DNA of 64,000 bases, taken from assembly GCF_004342115.1 (NCBI RefSeq), contig NZ_SMAC01000014.1:1-64000 (forward strand), given 5' to 3'. The notes under the pieces are model-generated. The model ran no database searches. It was given only the letters and a program-made list of their open reading frames with translations, and was not told where the DNA came from. Of this stretch, positions 56,437 through 64,000 are shown piece after piece (the first letter of the stretch is position 1; every line of letters begins with the position of its first letter). Source of the DNA: Mannheimia haemolytica (lineage in GTDB: Bacteria > Pseudomonadota > Gammaproteobacteria > Enterobacterales > Pasteurellaceae). A program made the translations under genes and the position numbers.

Positions 56437-58275
56437 TTAACTATTTTTTAATGTATCAAAAATAACCTCTGCCAACGCTTTAGAAATTCCCGGAACTGAT
56501 TGAATCTCTTCCAAGGTTGCAGACTTCACCCCCTGCATTCCGCCTAAATATTTTAGCAACGCTTGTCGGCGTTTTGCACCGACACCGGCAATAGATTCTA
56601 ATCCACTTTCGGTAAAGGCCTTTTGGCGTTTTTTACGATGCCCACTAATGGCATGCTGGTGGGATTCATCTCGAATATGCTGAATTAAATGCAAGGCAAG
56701 ACTATCTGGCGGTAAGTGAATTTCTTTATCCCATTTGCTGATAATTAAAGTTTCCAGCCCAGCTTTACGTTCTACGCCTTTTGCCACACCAATTAAAAGC
56801 GGTTTCGATTTATCCCATTCCACATCAAGTTTAGCGAAGACATCTAACGCTCGGTTCAACTGCCCTTTGCCACCATCAATAAAAATAATATCAGGGATCT
56901 TTTCTGGCGGTAATTCTCGATTATAGCGTTTCAAGAGAGCCTGCTCCATTGCTGCATAATCATCACCTCCGGTAATCCCCTCAATGTTAAAACGGCGGTA
57001 ATCCGATTTTAGCGGCCCATTTTCATCAAACACCACGCAAGAAGCCACTGTTTGGTTGCCCATTGTATGACTGATGTCAAAGCACTCCATTCTTTTAATC
57101 TCTGACATTTTCAACATTTCTTTCAATGCCTGATAACGGCTTTGAATATGGGATTCTTGCTTAAGTTGTAAAGCTAATGCTGCCATTGCATTAGTTCTCG
57201 CTAAAGCTAAATAACGCTGTTTATCACCTCTGATGGCATTATCTAAAATGCTGACTTTATGCCCTGCTTGCTCACTTAAAATTTCACTGAGTGCCTTAGA
57301 TTCACTTAATTGATGATCAATTACAATTTGGTTAGGTATGGTGCGGTGCTGGTTCATTTGTAAATAAAACTGACCGACAAAGGTATCTGCGAGCTCGGTT
57401 AAATCTGTATTACTTGGCACTTTTGGAAAGTAAGAACGATTGCCTAGTACCTTACCTTGCCTAACAAATAAGATATGCACACAGGCAATCCCATTTTGAT
57501 AAACGATCGAGATAATATCAAGATCATCTAGCCTATCATTAGAGACGAATTGTTTTTCTTGCACCGCTCTTACTGATTGAATTTGATCCCGAAAACGTGC
57601 CGCACCTTCAAAATCCAAAGCCTCCGCCGCATCTTCCATTTTCTGTACCAGATGCTCGACTACTTGGTGATCTTTTCCCTGTAAAAACAAACGAACCAAA
57701 TTAACCTGCTGATCGTATTCAACGGGTGAATAACAGCCCTCTACACAAGGGGCTAAACAGCGTCCGATCTGATACTGTAAGCAAGGTCGTGAACGGTTTT
57801 TATAATAAGTATCTTCACACTGACGAATAGGAAAAATTTTTTGCAATAAATTCAGTGTTTCCCGAACTGCCGTAACATTCGGATAAGGCCCAAAATATTC
57901 ACCGGCGATCTTTTTACTACCACGAAATGCTGTTAAACGAGGATGCTTATGTTTAGTTAACAGAATATAAGGATAAGATTTGTCATCTCTGAGCAACACA
58001 TTATATTTCGGCTGATTTTCCTTAATATAATTATGTTCAAGGAGTAACGCCTCTGTTTCAGAATGAGTGATCGTCGTTTCAATATTAGCAAGATTTGCCA
58101 CCAAGGCTTCCGTTTTTTTACTGGAAAGTTGGCTACGAAAATAGCTGGCTAAACGCTTTTTTAAATCTTTGGCTTTACCCACATAGATTATCGTGCCTTT
58201 ACTATCATACATACGATAAACACCCGGTTGGTGAGGCACATTTAACAGGAAGGATTTAGCGTTAAATTCAGACAT
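56437..58275 (-). CDS. uvrC: excinuclease ABC subunit C
   Basis: 612 aa. The N-terminal GIY-YIG nuclease (about 14-95) has [25 protein letters not shown] and makes the 3' cut. Conserved cysteines lie in [25 protein letters not shown]. The UVR domain is near 205-240 ([25 protein letters not shown]). The RNase H-like nuclease ([18 protein letters not shown]) makes the 5' cut. Helix-hairpin-helix repeats close the protein ([21 protein letters not shown]). uvrC-pgsA order as in E. coli; its partner uvrY is absent. Confidence 0.97.
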   Translation of the reverse strand: MSEFNAKSFLLNVPHQPGVYRMYDSKGTIIYVGKAKDLKKRLASYFRSQLSSKKTEALVANLANIETTITHSETEALLLEHNYIKENQPKYNVLLRDDKSYPYILLTKHKHPRLTAFRGSKKIAGEYFGPYPNVTAVRETLNLLQKIFPIRQCEDTYYKNRSRPCLQYQIGRCLAPCVEGCYSPVEYDQQVNLVRLFLQGKDHQVVEHLVQKMEDAAEALDFEGAARFRDQIQSVRAVQEKQFVSNDRLDDLDIISIVYQNGIACVHILFVRQGKVLGNRSYFPKVPSNTDLTELADTFVGQFYLQMNQHRTIPNQIVIDHQLSESKALSEILSEQAGHKVSILDNAIRGDKQRYLALARTNAMAALALQLKQESHIQSRYQALKEMLKMSEIKRMECFDISHTMGNQTVASCVVFDENGPLKSDYRRFNIEGITGGDDYAAMEQALLKRYNRELPPEKIPDIIFIDGGKGQLNRALDVFAKLDVEWDKSKPLLIGVAKGVERKAGLETLIISKWDKEIHLPPDSLALHLIQHIRDESHQHAISGHRKKRQKAFTESGLESIAGVGAKRRQALLKYLGGMQGVKSATLEEIQSVPGISKALAEVIFDTLKNS

Positions 58276-58352
58276 TAGAGTTGATAAAATTGAAAATTGT
58301 AGAGCGATATTTCCACTCTACAAATTGCAAAAAAGAATAAAAATATGACCGC

Positions 58353-58901
58353 TTATGACTTCAATAGACTATTCTTTGAAGCATTTAAATACTGCATCAT
58401 AGACCAGATCGTTAAACCCACTGCAATATAAAGCAGAATAAAGGCTAAAATCTCCATTAGTTGGTTCTGTCTCCATAACATTCCACCTAATGCGAGCATT
58501 TGAGCAGTCGTTTTTACTTTCCCCCAAATCGAAACGGCAACACTGGCCCTTTCCCCAAGCTCCGCCATCCATTCACGCAAAGCCGAAATAATAATTTCAC
58601 GGGCAATCATAATGCAGATTGGAATAGTAATCCACCAAGTATGGTAATACTCCGCCACGCAGACAAACGCAACAGCTACCAAGACTTTATCCGCAACAGG
58701 ATCTAAAAATGCACCAAGTCGGGTGGTTTGATTCCATTTGCGTGCTAAATAGCCGTCAAAGGCATCGGTAATCGATGCAATAAAAAAAATAAGTGTTGAA
58801 ATTTCAGGCGCATATTTTATCGGCAGATAAAAAGCCACAATAAAAAGTGGGGTTAATCCTACCCGAAATAAGGTTAAATAAGTTGGGAAATTGAGCTTCA
58901 T
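58353..58901 (-). CDS. pgsA: phosphatidylglycerophosphate synthase
   Basis: 182 aa from the ATG at 58901; the 18 upstream open codons are not family-like. CDP-alcohol phosphotransferase with the motif DG-(x2)-AR-(x8)-G-(x3)-D-(x3)-D in [27 protein letters not shown]. Four to five membrane segments. It forms PGP from CDP-diacylglycerol, the first step to phosphatidylglycerol and cardiolipin. 77 bases upstream of uvrC and probably co-transcribed. Confidence 0.95.
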   Translation of the reverse strand: MKLNFPTYLTLFRVGLTPLFIVAFYLPIKYAPEISTLIFFIASITDAFDGYLARKWNQTTRLGAFLDPVADKVLVAVAFVCVAEYYHTWWITIPICIMIAREIIISALREWMAELGERASVAVSIWGKVKTTAQMLALGGMLWRQNQLMEILAFILLYIAVGLTIWSMMQYLNASKNSLLKS

Positions 58902-59106
58902 AGCGAATTCATCGATGAAAAGGAATATAAAGTAGAGTGGTATTAAGTGTAACACAACTAAATGTTTTTTTTTACTCTTCTGTTACAAAATCGCATTGAC
59001 TTTACAATAAATTACGGCTACCTTACTTCTTGATTTATGGAAATTTATCCATAGATATTAATCCATCGGATGTTCCGATTTAAACACAAAAACAGAAGGA
59101 ATTTTT

Positions 59107-59772
59107 ATGGAAAATCGTTTAGCTCACAGCTATTCAACTGGTGAATCTCTAATTAGCACCCACAAAGTGCTTCGCAATACCTATATGTTATTGGCAATGA
59201 CCCTGACTTTCTCCGCAGTTGTTGCTTTTGTTGCAATTCAAATGAACGCACCGGCTATGCCGTGGTGGGGATTATTGGTCGGCTTTTACGGCTTACTTTT
59301 CTTGACGAATGCCACCTCAAACAGCAGTGCGGGTATCTTAAGCGTATTTGCTTTAACCGGCTTCTTAGGCTATACCTTAGGTCCTATTTTAAACCGTTAC
59401 ATCGGTGCGGGTTTAGGGGATATTGTCGCCCTTGCATTCGGTGCAACCGCATTGGTTTTCTTCGCTTGTTCAGCTTATGTATTAACCACCAAAAAAGATA
59501 TGAGCTTTATCAGCGGAATGATGGTTGCCCTGTTTGTGGTATTATTAGTCGGTATTATTGCCAATATCTTCTTAGCAATTCCGGCATTAAGTTTAGCCCT
59601 AAGCAGCTTGTTTGTCATTTTCTCAAGCGGTGCGATTTTACTGGCAACCAGCAACATTATTCACGGTGGCGAAACCAACTACATTCGTGCAACCGTTGAT
59701 TTATATGTGTCTATCTACAACCTATTTGTAAGCTTCTTACAAATCTTCGGTGTGCTAGGTAGTGACGACTAG
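59107..59772 (+). CDS. yccA: Bax inhibitor-1 family membrane protein YccA
   Basis: 221 aa with seven hydrophobic segments. The start [33 protein letters not shown] and the [26 protein letters not shown] region follow E. coli YccA, which binds and slows the FtsH protease. The C-terminal [26 protein letters not shown] is the family tail with its conserved aspartate. Strong AGAAGGAAT site. tusE follows as in E. coli. Confidence 0.93.
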   Translation: MENRLAHSYSTGESLISTHKVLRNTYMLLAMTLTFSAVVAFVAIQMNAPAMPWWGLLVGFYGLLFLTNATSNSSAGILSVFALTGFLGYTLGPILNRYIGAGLGDIVALAFGATALVFFACSAYVLTTKKDMSFISGMMVALFVVLLVGIIANIFLAIPALSLALSSLFVIFSSGAILLATSNIIHGGETNYIRATVDLYVSIYNLFVSFLQIFGVLGSDD

Positions 59773-59789
59773 CGTTTTAGTTTAAGAGG

Positions 59790-59815
59790 AATGCCACATT
59801 ATGTGGCATTTTTAT
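59790..59815 (+). terminator. yccA terminator overlapping the tusE leader
   Basis: AATGCCACAT and ATGTGGCATT form a near-perfect stem with a small loop, followed by TTTATTT. It ends only about 5 bases before the tusE ATG at 59819, so it also covers the expected ribosome binding site of tusE. Confidence 0.7.
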
Positions 59816-59818
59816 TTG

Positions 59819-60151
59819 ATGACGATTGAATTAAATAATATCCAATACCCAACCGATGCTTCAGGCTATTTAACTAATTTAAATGATTGGTCTGTAGAAT
59901 TAGCAGAAAAAATCGCCGAAAAAGAGCAAATTAGCTTAACCGCAGAACATTGGGAAATTATTTATCTGGTGCGGGATTTCTACCAAGAATACAAAACTTC
60001 ACCAGCAATTCGAATGCTGGTAAAGACAATGGCACAAAAATTCGGTGAAGAAAAAGGCAACAGCCGTTATTTACAACGCTTGTTTCCTGATGGTCCTGCA
60101 AAACAAGCCACTAAAATTGCAGGTCTGCCAAAACCGGCAAAATGCTTGTAA
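59819..60151 (+). CDS. tusE: sulfurtransferase TusE (DsrC family)
   Basis: 110 aa. [30 protein letters not shown] ends in the catalytic cysteine as penultimate residue, the DsrC/TusE hallmark. It accepts sulfur from TusBCD and passes it to MnmA for 2-thiouridine in tRNA. Two starts are possible: the ATG at 59819 (family-like, [11 protein letters not shown]) or the ATG at 59801 inside the yccA terminator hairpin, which has AGAGGA ten bases upstream. I prefer 59819 by homology. Confidence 0.92.
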   Translation: MTIELNNIQYPTDASGYLTNLNDWSVELAEKIAEKEQISLTAEHWEIIYLVRDFYQEYKTSPAIRMLVKTMAQKFGEEKGNSRYLQRLFPDGPAKQATKIAGLPKPAKCL

Positions 60152-60284
60152 TACATTTCCCTGTATCAAAACAAAAAGATGTAAATTAGGCTATCGATCT
60201 GCTCTCCATTCAGCTAGATTAAATATTCAGCTGAATAAAGAGCAGATCAATATATTATTGAAATGCTTCTTTTTTCTAATTTAT

Positions 60285-62132
60285 TTACTTTAACAGCGAT
60301 TTATCCCTCACCGCACCTTTATCAGCAGAGGTGGCAAAATGTCCAAACACTTTTAGTGCAAACGACACTTCTCGCTCACGTTTTAGCGGCTGCCACGCTT
60401 TATCGCCACGGGCTTCCATTTCTGCACGGCGAGCAGCAAGTTCTTCATCTGAAACCATTAAGTTAATCGAACGATTCGGAATATCAATCGCCACCGTATC
60501 GCCATCATTAATTAAGGCAATCGCTCCTCCTGAAGCGGCTTCCGGTGAAGCGTGTCCGATAGATAACCCTGAGGTACCGCCAGAGAAACGACCGTCAGTT
60601 AATAAAGCACATTTTTTGCCTAAGCCCATTGATTTCAAATAACTAGTTGGATAAAGCATTTCTTGCATACCCGGGCCGCCTTTCGGACCTTCATAGCGGA
60701 TAATCACAATATGCCCTTCTTTCACTTTTCCGCCTAAAATACCTGCTACCGCATCTTCTTGGCTTTCAAACACGATTGCGGTGCCAGTGAATTTCCAAAT
60801 AGACTCATCTACCCCTGCGGTTTTAACAATACATCCATCTTCTGCAATATTCCCAAATAATACCGCTAACCCGCCCTCTTTGGTCACAGCATTTTCCACA
60901 TTGCGAATACAGCCGTTTACACGGTCATCATCAACAGTGTCCCAACGGCAATCTTGCGAGAAAGCCTTAGTAGTACGAATTCCTGCCGGACCTGCACGGA
61001 AGAATTTGTGTAAATCTTCATCTTTATTACGAATAATATCGTATTGATTCAGTTGCTCTTCTATCGTTAAACCTAGCACTGTTTTAACGTGGCGATGGAT
61101 TAAACCTGCACGATCTAATTCGCCCAGCAAGCCCATAATCCCACCGGCACGGTGTACGTCTTCCATATGGTATTTATTGGTATTCGGGGCAATTTTACTT
61201 AAGCACGGCACGACACGAGAGAGGCGGTCAATATCTTCCATTTTAAAATCAACGCCGGCTTCTTGAGCAGTCGCTAGTAAATGAAGCACGGTATTACTTG
61301 AACCACCCATTGCAATATCAAGGCTCATTGCATTTTCAAATGCATCGAAGGTAGCGATTGAGCGAGGTAACACGCTCTCATCGTCTTGTTGGTAATATTT
61401 ACGGCAAAGTTCCACAATTTCACGACCTGCTCTTAGGAAAAGCTCTTTACGGTCAGCATGAGTTGCCAACATTGAACCATTGCCCGGTAAACTTAAGCCT
61501 AAAGCTTCAGTTAAACAGTTCATTGAGTTTGCGGTGAACATACCTGAACAAGAACCACAAGTCGGGCAAGCACTACGTTCAATCGCATCAATACGTTCAT
61601 CAGACACATTCGGGTCGGCACTTTCGATCATTGCATCGACTAAATCCAAGCGAATTAATTGATCGGAAAGTTTAGTTTTTCCGGCTTCCATCGGGCCACC
61701 AGAGACAAAAATAGTCGGAATATTTAACCGCATTGCTGCCATTAACATTCCCGGGGTGATTTTATCGCAGTTAGAGATACACACCATCGCATCAGCACAG
61801 TGAGCATTCACCATATATTCCACACTGTCTGCAATTAAATCACGGCTTGGTAAAGAATAAAGCATTCCGCCGTGTCCCATTGCAATGCCGTCATCAACCG
61901 CAATGGTGTTGAATTCTTTTGCCACCCCACCGGCTTTTTCAATTTCTGCCGCAACCAACTGCCCCATATCTTTTAAGTGGACGTGCCCCGGCACAAATTG
62001 GGTGAATGAGTTCACCACTGCAATAATCGGCTTACCAAAATCATTTTCTTTCATACCGGTTGCACGCCATAATGCACGAGCCCCCGCCATATTACGACCC
62101 TGAGTGGAAGTTGCTGAACGTAAAATAGGCAT
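60285..62132 (-). CDS. ilvD: dihydroxy-acid dehydratase
   Basis: 615 aa. Third step of isoleucine and valine synthesis. Fe-S cluster cysteines lie in [18 protein letters not shown] and [19 protein letters not shown]. Further motifs are [38 protein letters not shown] and [16 protein letters not shown]. The ATG at 62132 follows TTGGAGAAGATT; four upstream codons are open but beyond that site. Stand-alone here, without ilvG, ilvM, ilvE or ilvA next to it. Confidence 0.97.
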   Translation of the reverse strand: MPILRSATSTQGRNMAGARALWRATGMKENDFGKPIIAVVNSFTQFVPGHVHLKDMGQLVAAEIEKAGGVAKEFNTIAVDDGIAMGHGGMLYSLPSRDLIADSVEYMVNAHCADAMVCISNCDKITPGMLMAAMRLNIPTIFVSGGPMEAGKTKLSDQLIRLDLVDAMIESADPNVSDERIDAIERSACPTCGSCSGMFTANSMNCLTEALGLSLPGNGSMLATHADRKELFLRAGREIVELCRKYYQQDDESVLPRSIATFDAFENAMSLDIAMGGSSNTVLHLLATAQEAGVDFKMEDIDRLSRVVPCLSKIAPNTNKYHMEDVHRAGGIMGLLGELDRAGLIHRHVKTVLGLTIEEQLNQYDIIRNKDEDLHKFFRAGPAGIRTTKAFSQDCRWDTVDDDRVNGCIRNVENAVTKEGGLAVLFGNIAEDGCIVKTAGVDESIWKFTGTAIVFESQEDAVAGILGGKVKEGHIVIIRYEGPKGGPGMQEMLYPTSYLKSMGLGKKCALLTDGRFSGGTSGLSIGHASPEAASGGAIALINDGDTVAIDIPNRSINLMVSDEELAARRAEMEARGDKAWQPLKREREVSFALKVFGHFATSADKGAVRDKSLLK

Positions 62133-62198
62133 AATCTTCTCCAAATTTTTTATGTTGTGTTTGCTAAAAAAATGCTTAATTCTACTTCAATTTTTCCG

Positions 62199-62228
62199 CA
62201 AGCGGTAATTTTTTTACAAGCGGTCGAA
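62199..62228. repeat. direct pair of uptake signal sequences upstream of ilvD / ptsG
   Basis: GCAAGCGGTAAT at 62200 and ACAAGCGGTCG at 62217 in the same direction, followed by AAAATTTTGCAAA. Falls in the divergent promoter region. Confidence 0.6.
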
Positions 62229-62250
62229 TTTGCTAAAAATTTTGCAAATC

Positions 62251-62266
62251 TGTGAGTTATATCACA
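62251..62266. promoter_or_regulatory. CRP-cAMP binding site of ptsG
   Basis: TGTGAGTTATATCACA matches TGTGA-N6-TCACA fully. It is centred 75 bases upstream of the ptsG ATG, a normal activator distance for a sugar-uptake gene. Confidence 0.85.
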
Positions 62267-62332
62267 CCTCATACGGCTAAATTTCAGTATGCTATAAACC
62301 ATCAAATACAACCATAAAAAAGGAGAAATTTT

Positions 62333-63826
62333 ATGTTCAAACAACTGCAACAAGTCGGAAAAGCTTTTATGCTGCCGATTGCGATTTTACCGGCAGCCGG
62401 TTTGCTGTTAGGGATTGGCGGAGCTTTGTCGAATAAGGCAACGGTGCAAGCCTACCCGATACTGGATAACCCGACTTTACAGGGCATTTTCCAGATTATG
62501 GCATCGGCAGGCAGTGTGGTGTTTGGCAACCTTGCATTATTACTGTGTATCGGTTTAGGCATTGGATTAGCAAAACGAGATAAAGGCGTAGCGGCACTGG
62601 CAGCAGTGGTCGGTTATTTGATTATGACAGGCACGATTTCTGCCCTCATTCCGCTGTTTTCTCCTGAAACCAAAGGGATTGATACCGGTGTGATCGGCTC
62701 GCTGGTGATGGGCTTGATTACGGTGAAACTGCATAACAAATACCACAACATTCAGCTGCCGCAAATTCTCGGCTTCTTTGGCGGCTCTCGGTTTGTGCCG
62801 ATTGTGACCGCCTTTGCTGCGATTTTTGTCGGGGCAGTGTTCTTTTTGATCTGGCCGACTTTCCAACAGTGGCTGGTTTCAGCAGGGCAAGGGATTGCGG
62901 AAATGGGCGAAATCGGCACCTTTTTCTACGGTTTCTTAATGCGGTTAAGCGGTGCGGTCGGCTTACACCATATGATCTACCCGCTGTTTTGGTACACCGA
63001 ATTGGGCGGAACAGAAGTGGTAAATGGTGAAACCATTATCGGGGCGCAAAAAATCTTCTTCGCCCAACTCGCCGATCCAACCCATCAAGGCTTATTTACC
63101 GAAGGTACACGTTTCTTCGCTGGACGTTTCGATACGATGATGTTTGGCTTACCTGCCGCCTGTTTAGCGATGTATCACGCTGTGCCGAAAGCCCGCCGTG
63201 GTGCGATTAGCGGTCTGTTCTTAGGTGCAGCGCTCACCTCTTTTATCACCGGCATTACCGAGCCGATTGAATTTATGTTCCTGTTTGTTGCCCCGTGGCT
63301 CTATGTGTTCCACGCTTTTTTAGACGGCGTGTCGTTCTACATTGCAGACTTACTCAACATCTCGATTGGTAACACCTTCTCCGGTGGCGTGATCGACTTC
63401 ACCCTGTTTGGCATTTTGCAAGGCAACGAGAACACTAACTGGCTTCGAGTGATCATAGTCGGCTTGCCGTGGGCGGCACTTTACTACTTCTCGTTCCTAT
63501 TCCTGATCAAAAAATTCAACGTAATGACACCGGGACGTGCGGAAGAGAGTGAAGAGGTAGTCGAACAACAAACCAGCTCACTGACTGAAAATGCCCATAA
63601 AATTATCGCCGCTCTTGGCTCTGCAAATAATATCGAAAATGTGGACGCTTGTATTACCCGTCTGCGTGTGGCAGTGAAAGAGGTGAAAGCCGTGGATAAA
63701 GCAACACTGAAAAAACTCGGTGCGATTGACGTGCTGGAAGTCGGTGGCGGTGTACAAGCCGTGTTTGGAGCAAAAGCAGTATTGTATAAGAGCGAAGTGA
63801 ACCAAATTCTCGGCAAAGAGGATTAA
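62333..63826 (+). CDS. ptsG: PTS glucose-family transporter, EIICB
   Basis: 497 aa. Residues 1 to about 390 form the EIIC membrane channel. It opens FKQLQQVGKAFMLPIAILPAAGLLLGIGGAL, with LSGAVGLHHMIYPLFWYTELGG and the glucose-binding GITEPIEFMFLF. Residues about 415-497 are EIIB, with the phosphorylated C440 in NVDACITRLRV. There is no EIIA domain, so it depends on a separate Crr protein. Sugar is most likely glucose by its match to PtsG, though glucosamine or N-acetylglucosamine-type relatives are possible. A perfect CRP site lies upstream. Confidence 0.93.
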   Translation: MFKQLQQVGKAFMLPIAILPAAGLLLGIGGALSNKATVQAYPILDNPTLQGIFQIMASAGSVVFGNLALLLCIGLGIGLAKRDKGVAALAAVVGYLIMTGTISALIPLFSPETKGIDTGVIGSLVMGLITVKLHNKYHNIQLPQILGFFGGSRFVPIVTAFAAIFVGAVFFLIWPTFQQWLVSAGQGIAEMGEIGTFFYGFLMRLSGAVGLHHMIYPLFWYTELGGTEVVNGETIIGAQKIFFAQLADPTHQGLFTEGTRFFAGRFDTMMFGLPAACLAMYHAVPKARRGAISGLFLGAALTSFITGITEPIEFMFLFVAPWLYVFHAFLDGVSFYIADLLNISIGNTFSGGVIDFTLFGILQGNENTNWLRVIIVGLPWAALYYFSFLFLIKKFNVMTPGRAEESEEVVEQQTSSLTENAHKIIAALGSANNIENVDACITRLRVAVKEVKAVDKATLKKLGAIDVLEVGGGVQAVFGAKAVLYKSEVNQILGKED

Positions 63827-63868
63827 CAATCTTCAACTTTTTCATCCAATTTGATTAGAGGCCTATAG

Positions 63869-63895
63869 GATAGTAGGCATAAAATGCCTACTATC
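63869..63895. terminator. stem-loop after ptsG
   Basis: GATAGTAGGCAT-AAA-ATGCCTACTATC, a 12-bp perfect stem with a 3-base loop. No T run follows on either strand, so it may stabilise 3' ends or act with Rho rather than as a classical terminator. Confidence 0.55.
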
Positions 63896-63917
63896 AACGA
63901 ATATCAAAATCCTGACT

Positions 63918-64000
63918 TTATAATTGAATATCTAACTTATCATAAGCTCGCCGAGCTTTTTCTAATGCTCTCACTGTATTTTCATCACGAGCAAGAATTA
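63918..64000 (-). CDS. 3' end of an unidentified gene
   Basis: 26 codons on the minus strand, reading ILARDENTVRALEKARRAYDK then LDIQL and a stop at 63918, open at the window edge. The helical, charged composition looks like a real C terminus. Not enough to name a family. Confidence 0.5.
   Translation of the reverse strand, partial: ILARDENTVRALEKARRAYDKLDIQL

Overview
This window is a chromosomal stretch of a Pasteurellaceae bacterium. The gene set and protein sequences are gammaproteobacterial. The DNA is studded, in both orientations, with the 9-mer ACAAGCGGT, the core of the DNA uptake signal sequence (USS) of the Actinobacillus pleuropneumoniae/Mannheimia branch, rather than the AAGTGCGGT of Haemophilus influenzae. 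The riboflavin genes form a ribD-ribE-ribBA-ribH cluster behind an FMN riboswitch, like the rib operon described in A. pleuropneumoniae. Genus assignment (Mannheimia- or Actinobacillus-like) is inference. Nearly everything is core chromosome; I see no prophage, insertion sequence, CRISPR array, rRNA or tRNA gene.

Layout. 0-3.3 kb: YccT-like exported protein (-), then corC-lnt (+). 3.3-7.5 kb: riboflavin operon on the minus strand, with the FMN riboswitch at its head and two copies of a palindromic repeat between its genes. 7.6-13.3 kb: lon with a heat-shock-like promoter, ilvY, two divergent family-9 glycosyltransferases, rpmE. 13.7-21.4 kb: tkt behind a perfect CRP site, ybeZ-fadR (-), nhaB, dsbB, metC (+). 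21.4-26.1 kb: a frameshifted MetE-like gene, pyrE, rlmJ, ampD/rluA and a BrnT/BrnA toxin-antitoxin pair. 26.2-31.0 kb: rapA, a frameshifted small exported protein, a dGTPase-like gene. 31-38.4 kb: rlmD, bcr-rsuA, menC, metG-ndk. 38.4-47.9 kb: greA/dacB, a small acetyltransferase, purH with a PurR box, sdaC-sdaA, dapA, lpxL, raiA. 48-52.5 kb: an entericidin-like lipoprotein too short for usual ORF cut-offs, rluD/bamD, tsaD, an AT-rich family-25 glycosyltransferase, cyaY. 52.6-58.9 kb: recQ, infC (AUU start), rpmI, rplT, a small lipoprotein, uvrC, pgsA. 59-64 kb: yccA, tusE, ilvD, ptsG with a CRP site, and the 3' end of an unidentified minus-strand gene.

How the genes fit together. The window covers cofactor supply (riboflavin, menaquinone), translation and ribosome care (infC, rpmI, rplT, rpmE, metG, raiA, four RNA-modification enzymes), envelope building (lnt, lpxL, bamD, dacB, ampD, three putative lipooligosaccharide glycosyltransferases), amino-acid metabolism (dapA, metC, ilvD, ilvY, sdaC-sdaA) and sugar uptake under CRP. 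Several E. coli neighbourhoods are kept (fadR/nhaB/dsbB, rsuA-bcr, greA/dacB, rluD/bamD, uvrC-pgsA, infC-rpmI-rplT). Others are broken: ybeZ is away from corC-lnt, thrS is not next to infC, and ilvC is not next to ilvY.

The most unusual structure is non-coding: three intergenic, inverted, REPIN-like elements whose internal hairpins keep a fixed CTGAACG loop while the stem bases change in a compensatory way. Also notable are inverted USS pairs used as terminators, two smaller covarying hairpin families, a 36-bp perfect palindrome beside the entericidin gene, and two one-base frameshifts. I did not find a convincing new multi-gene system.
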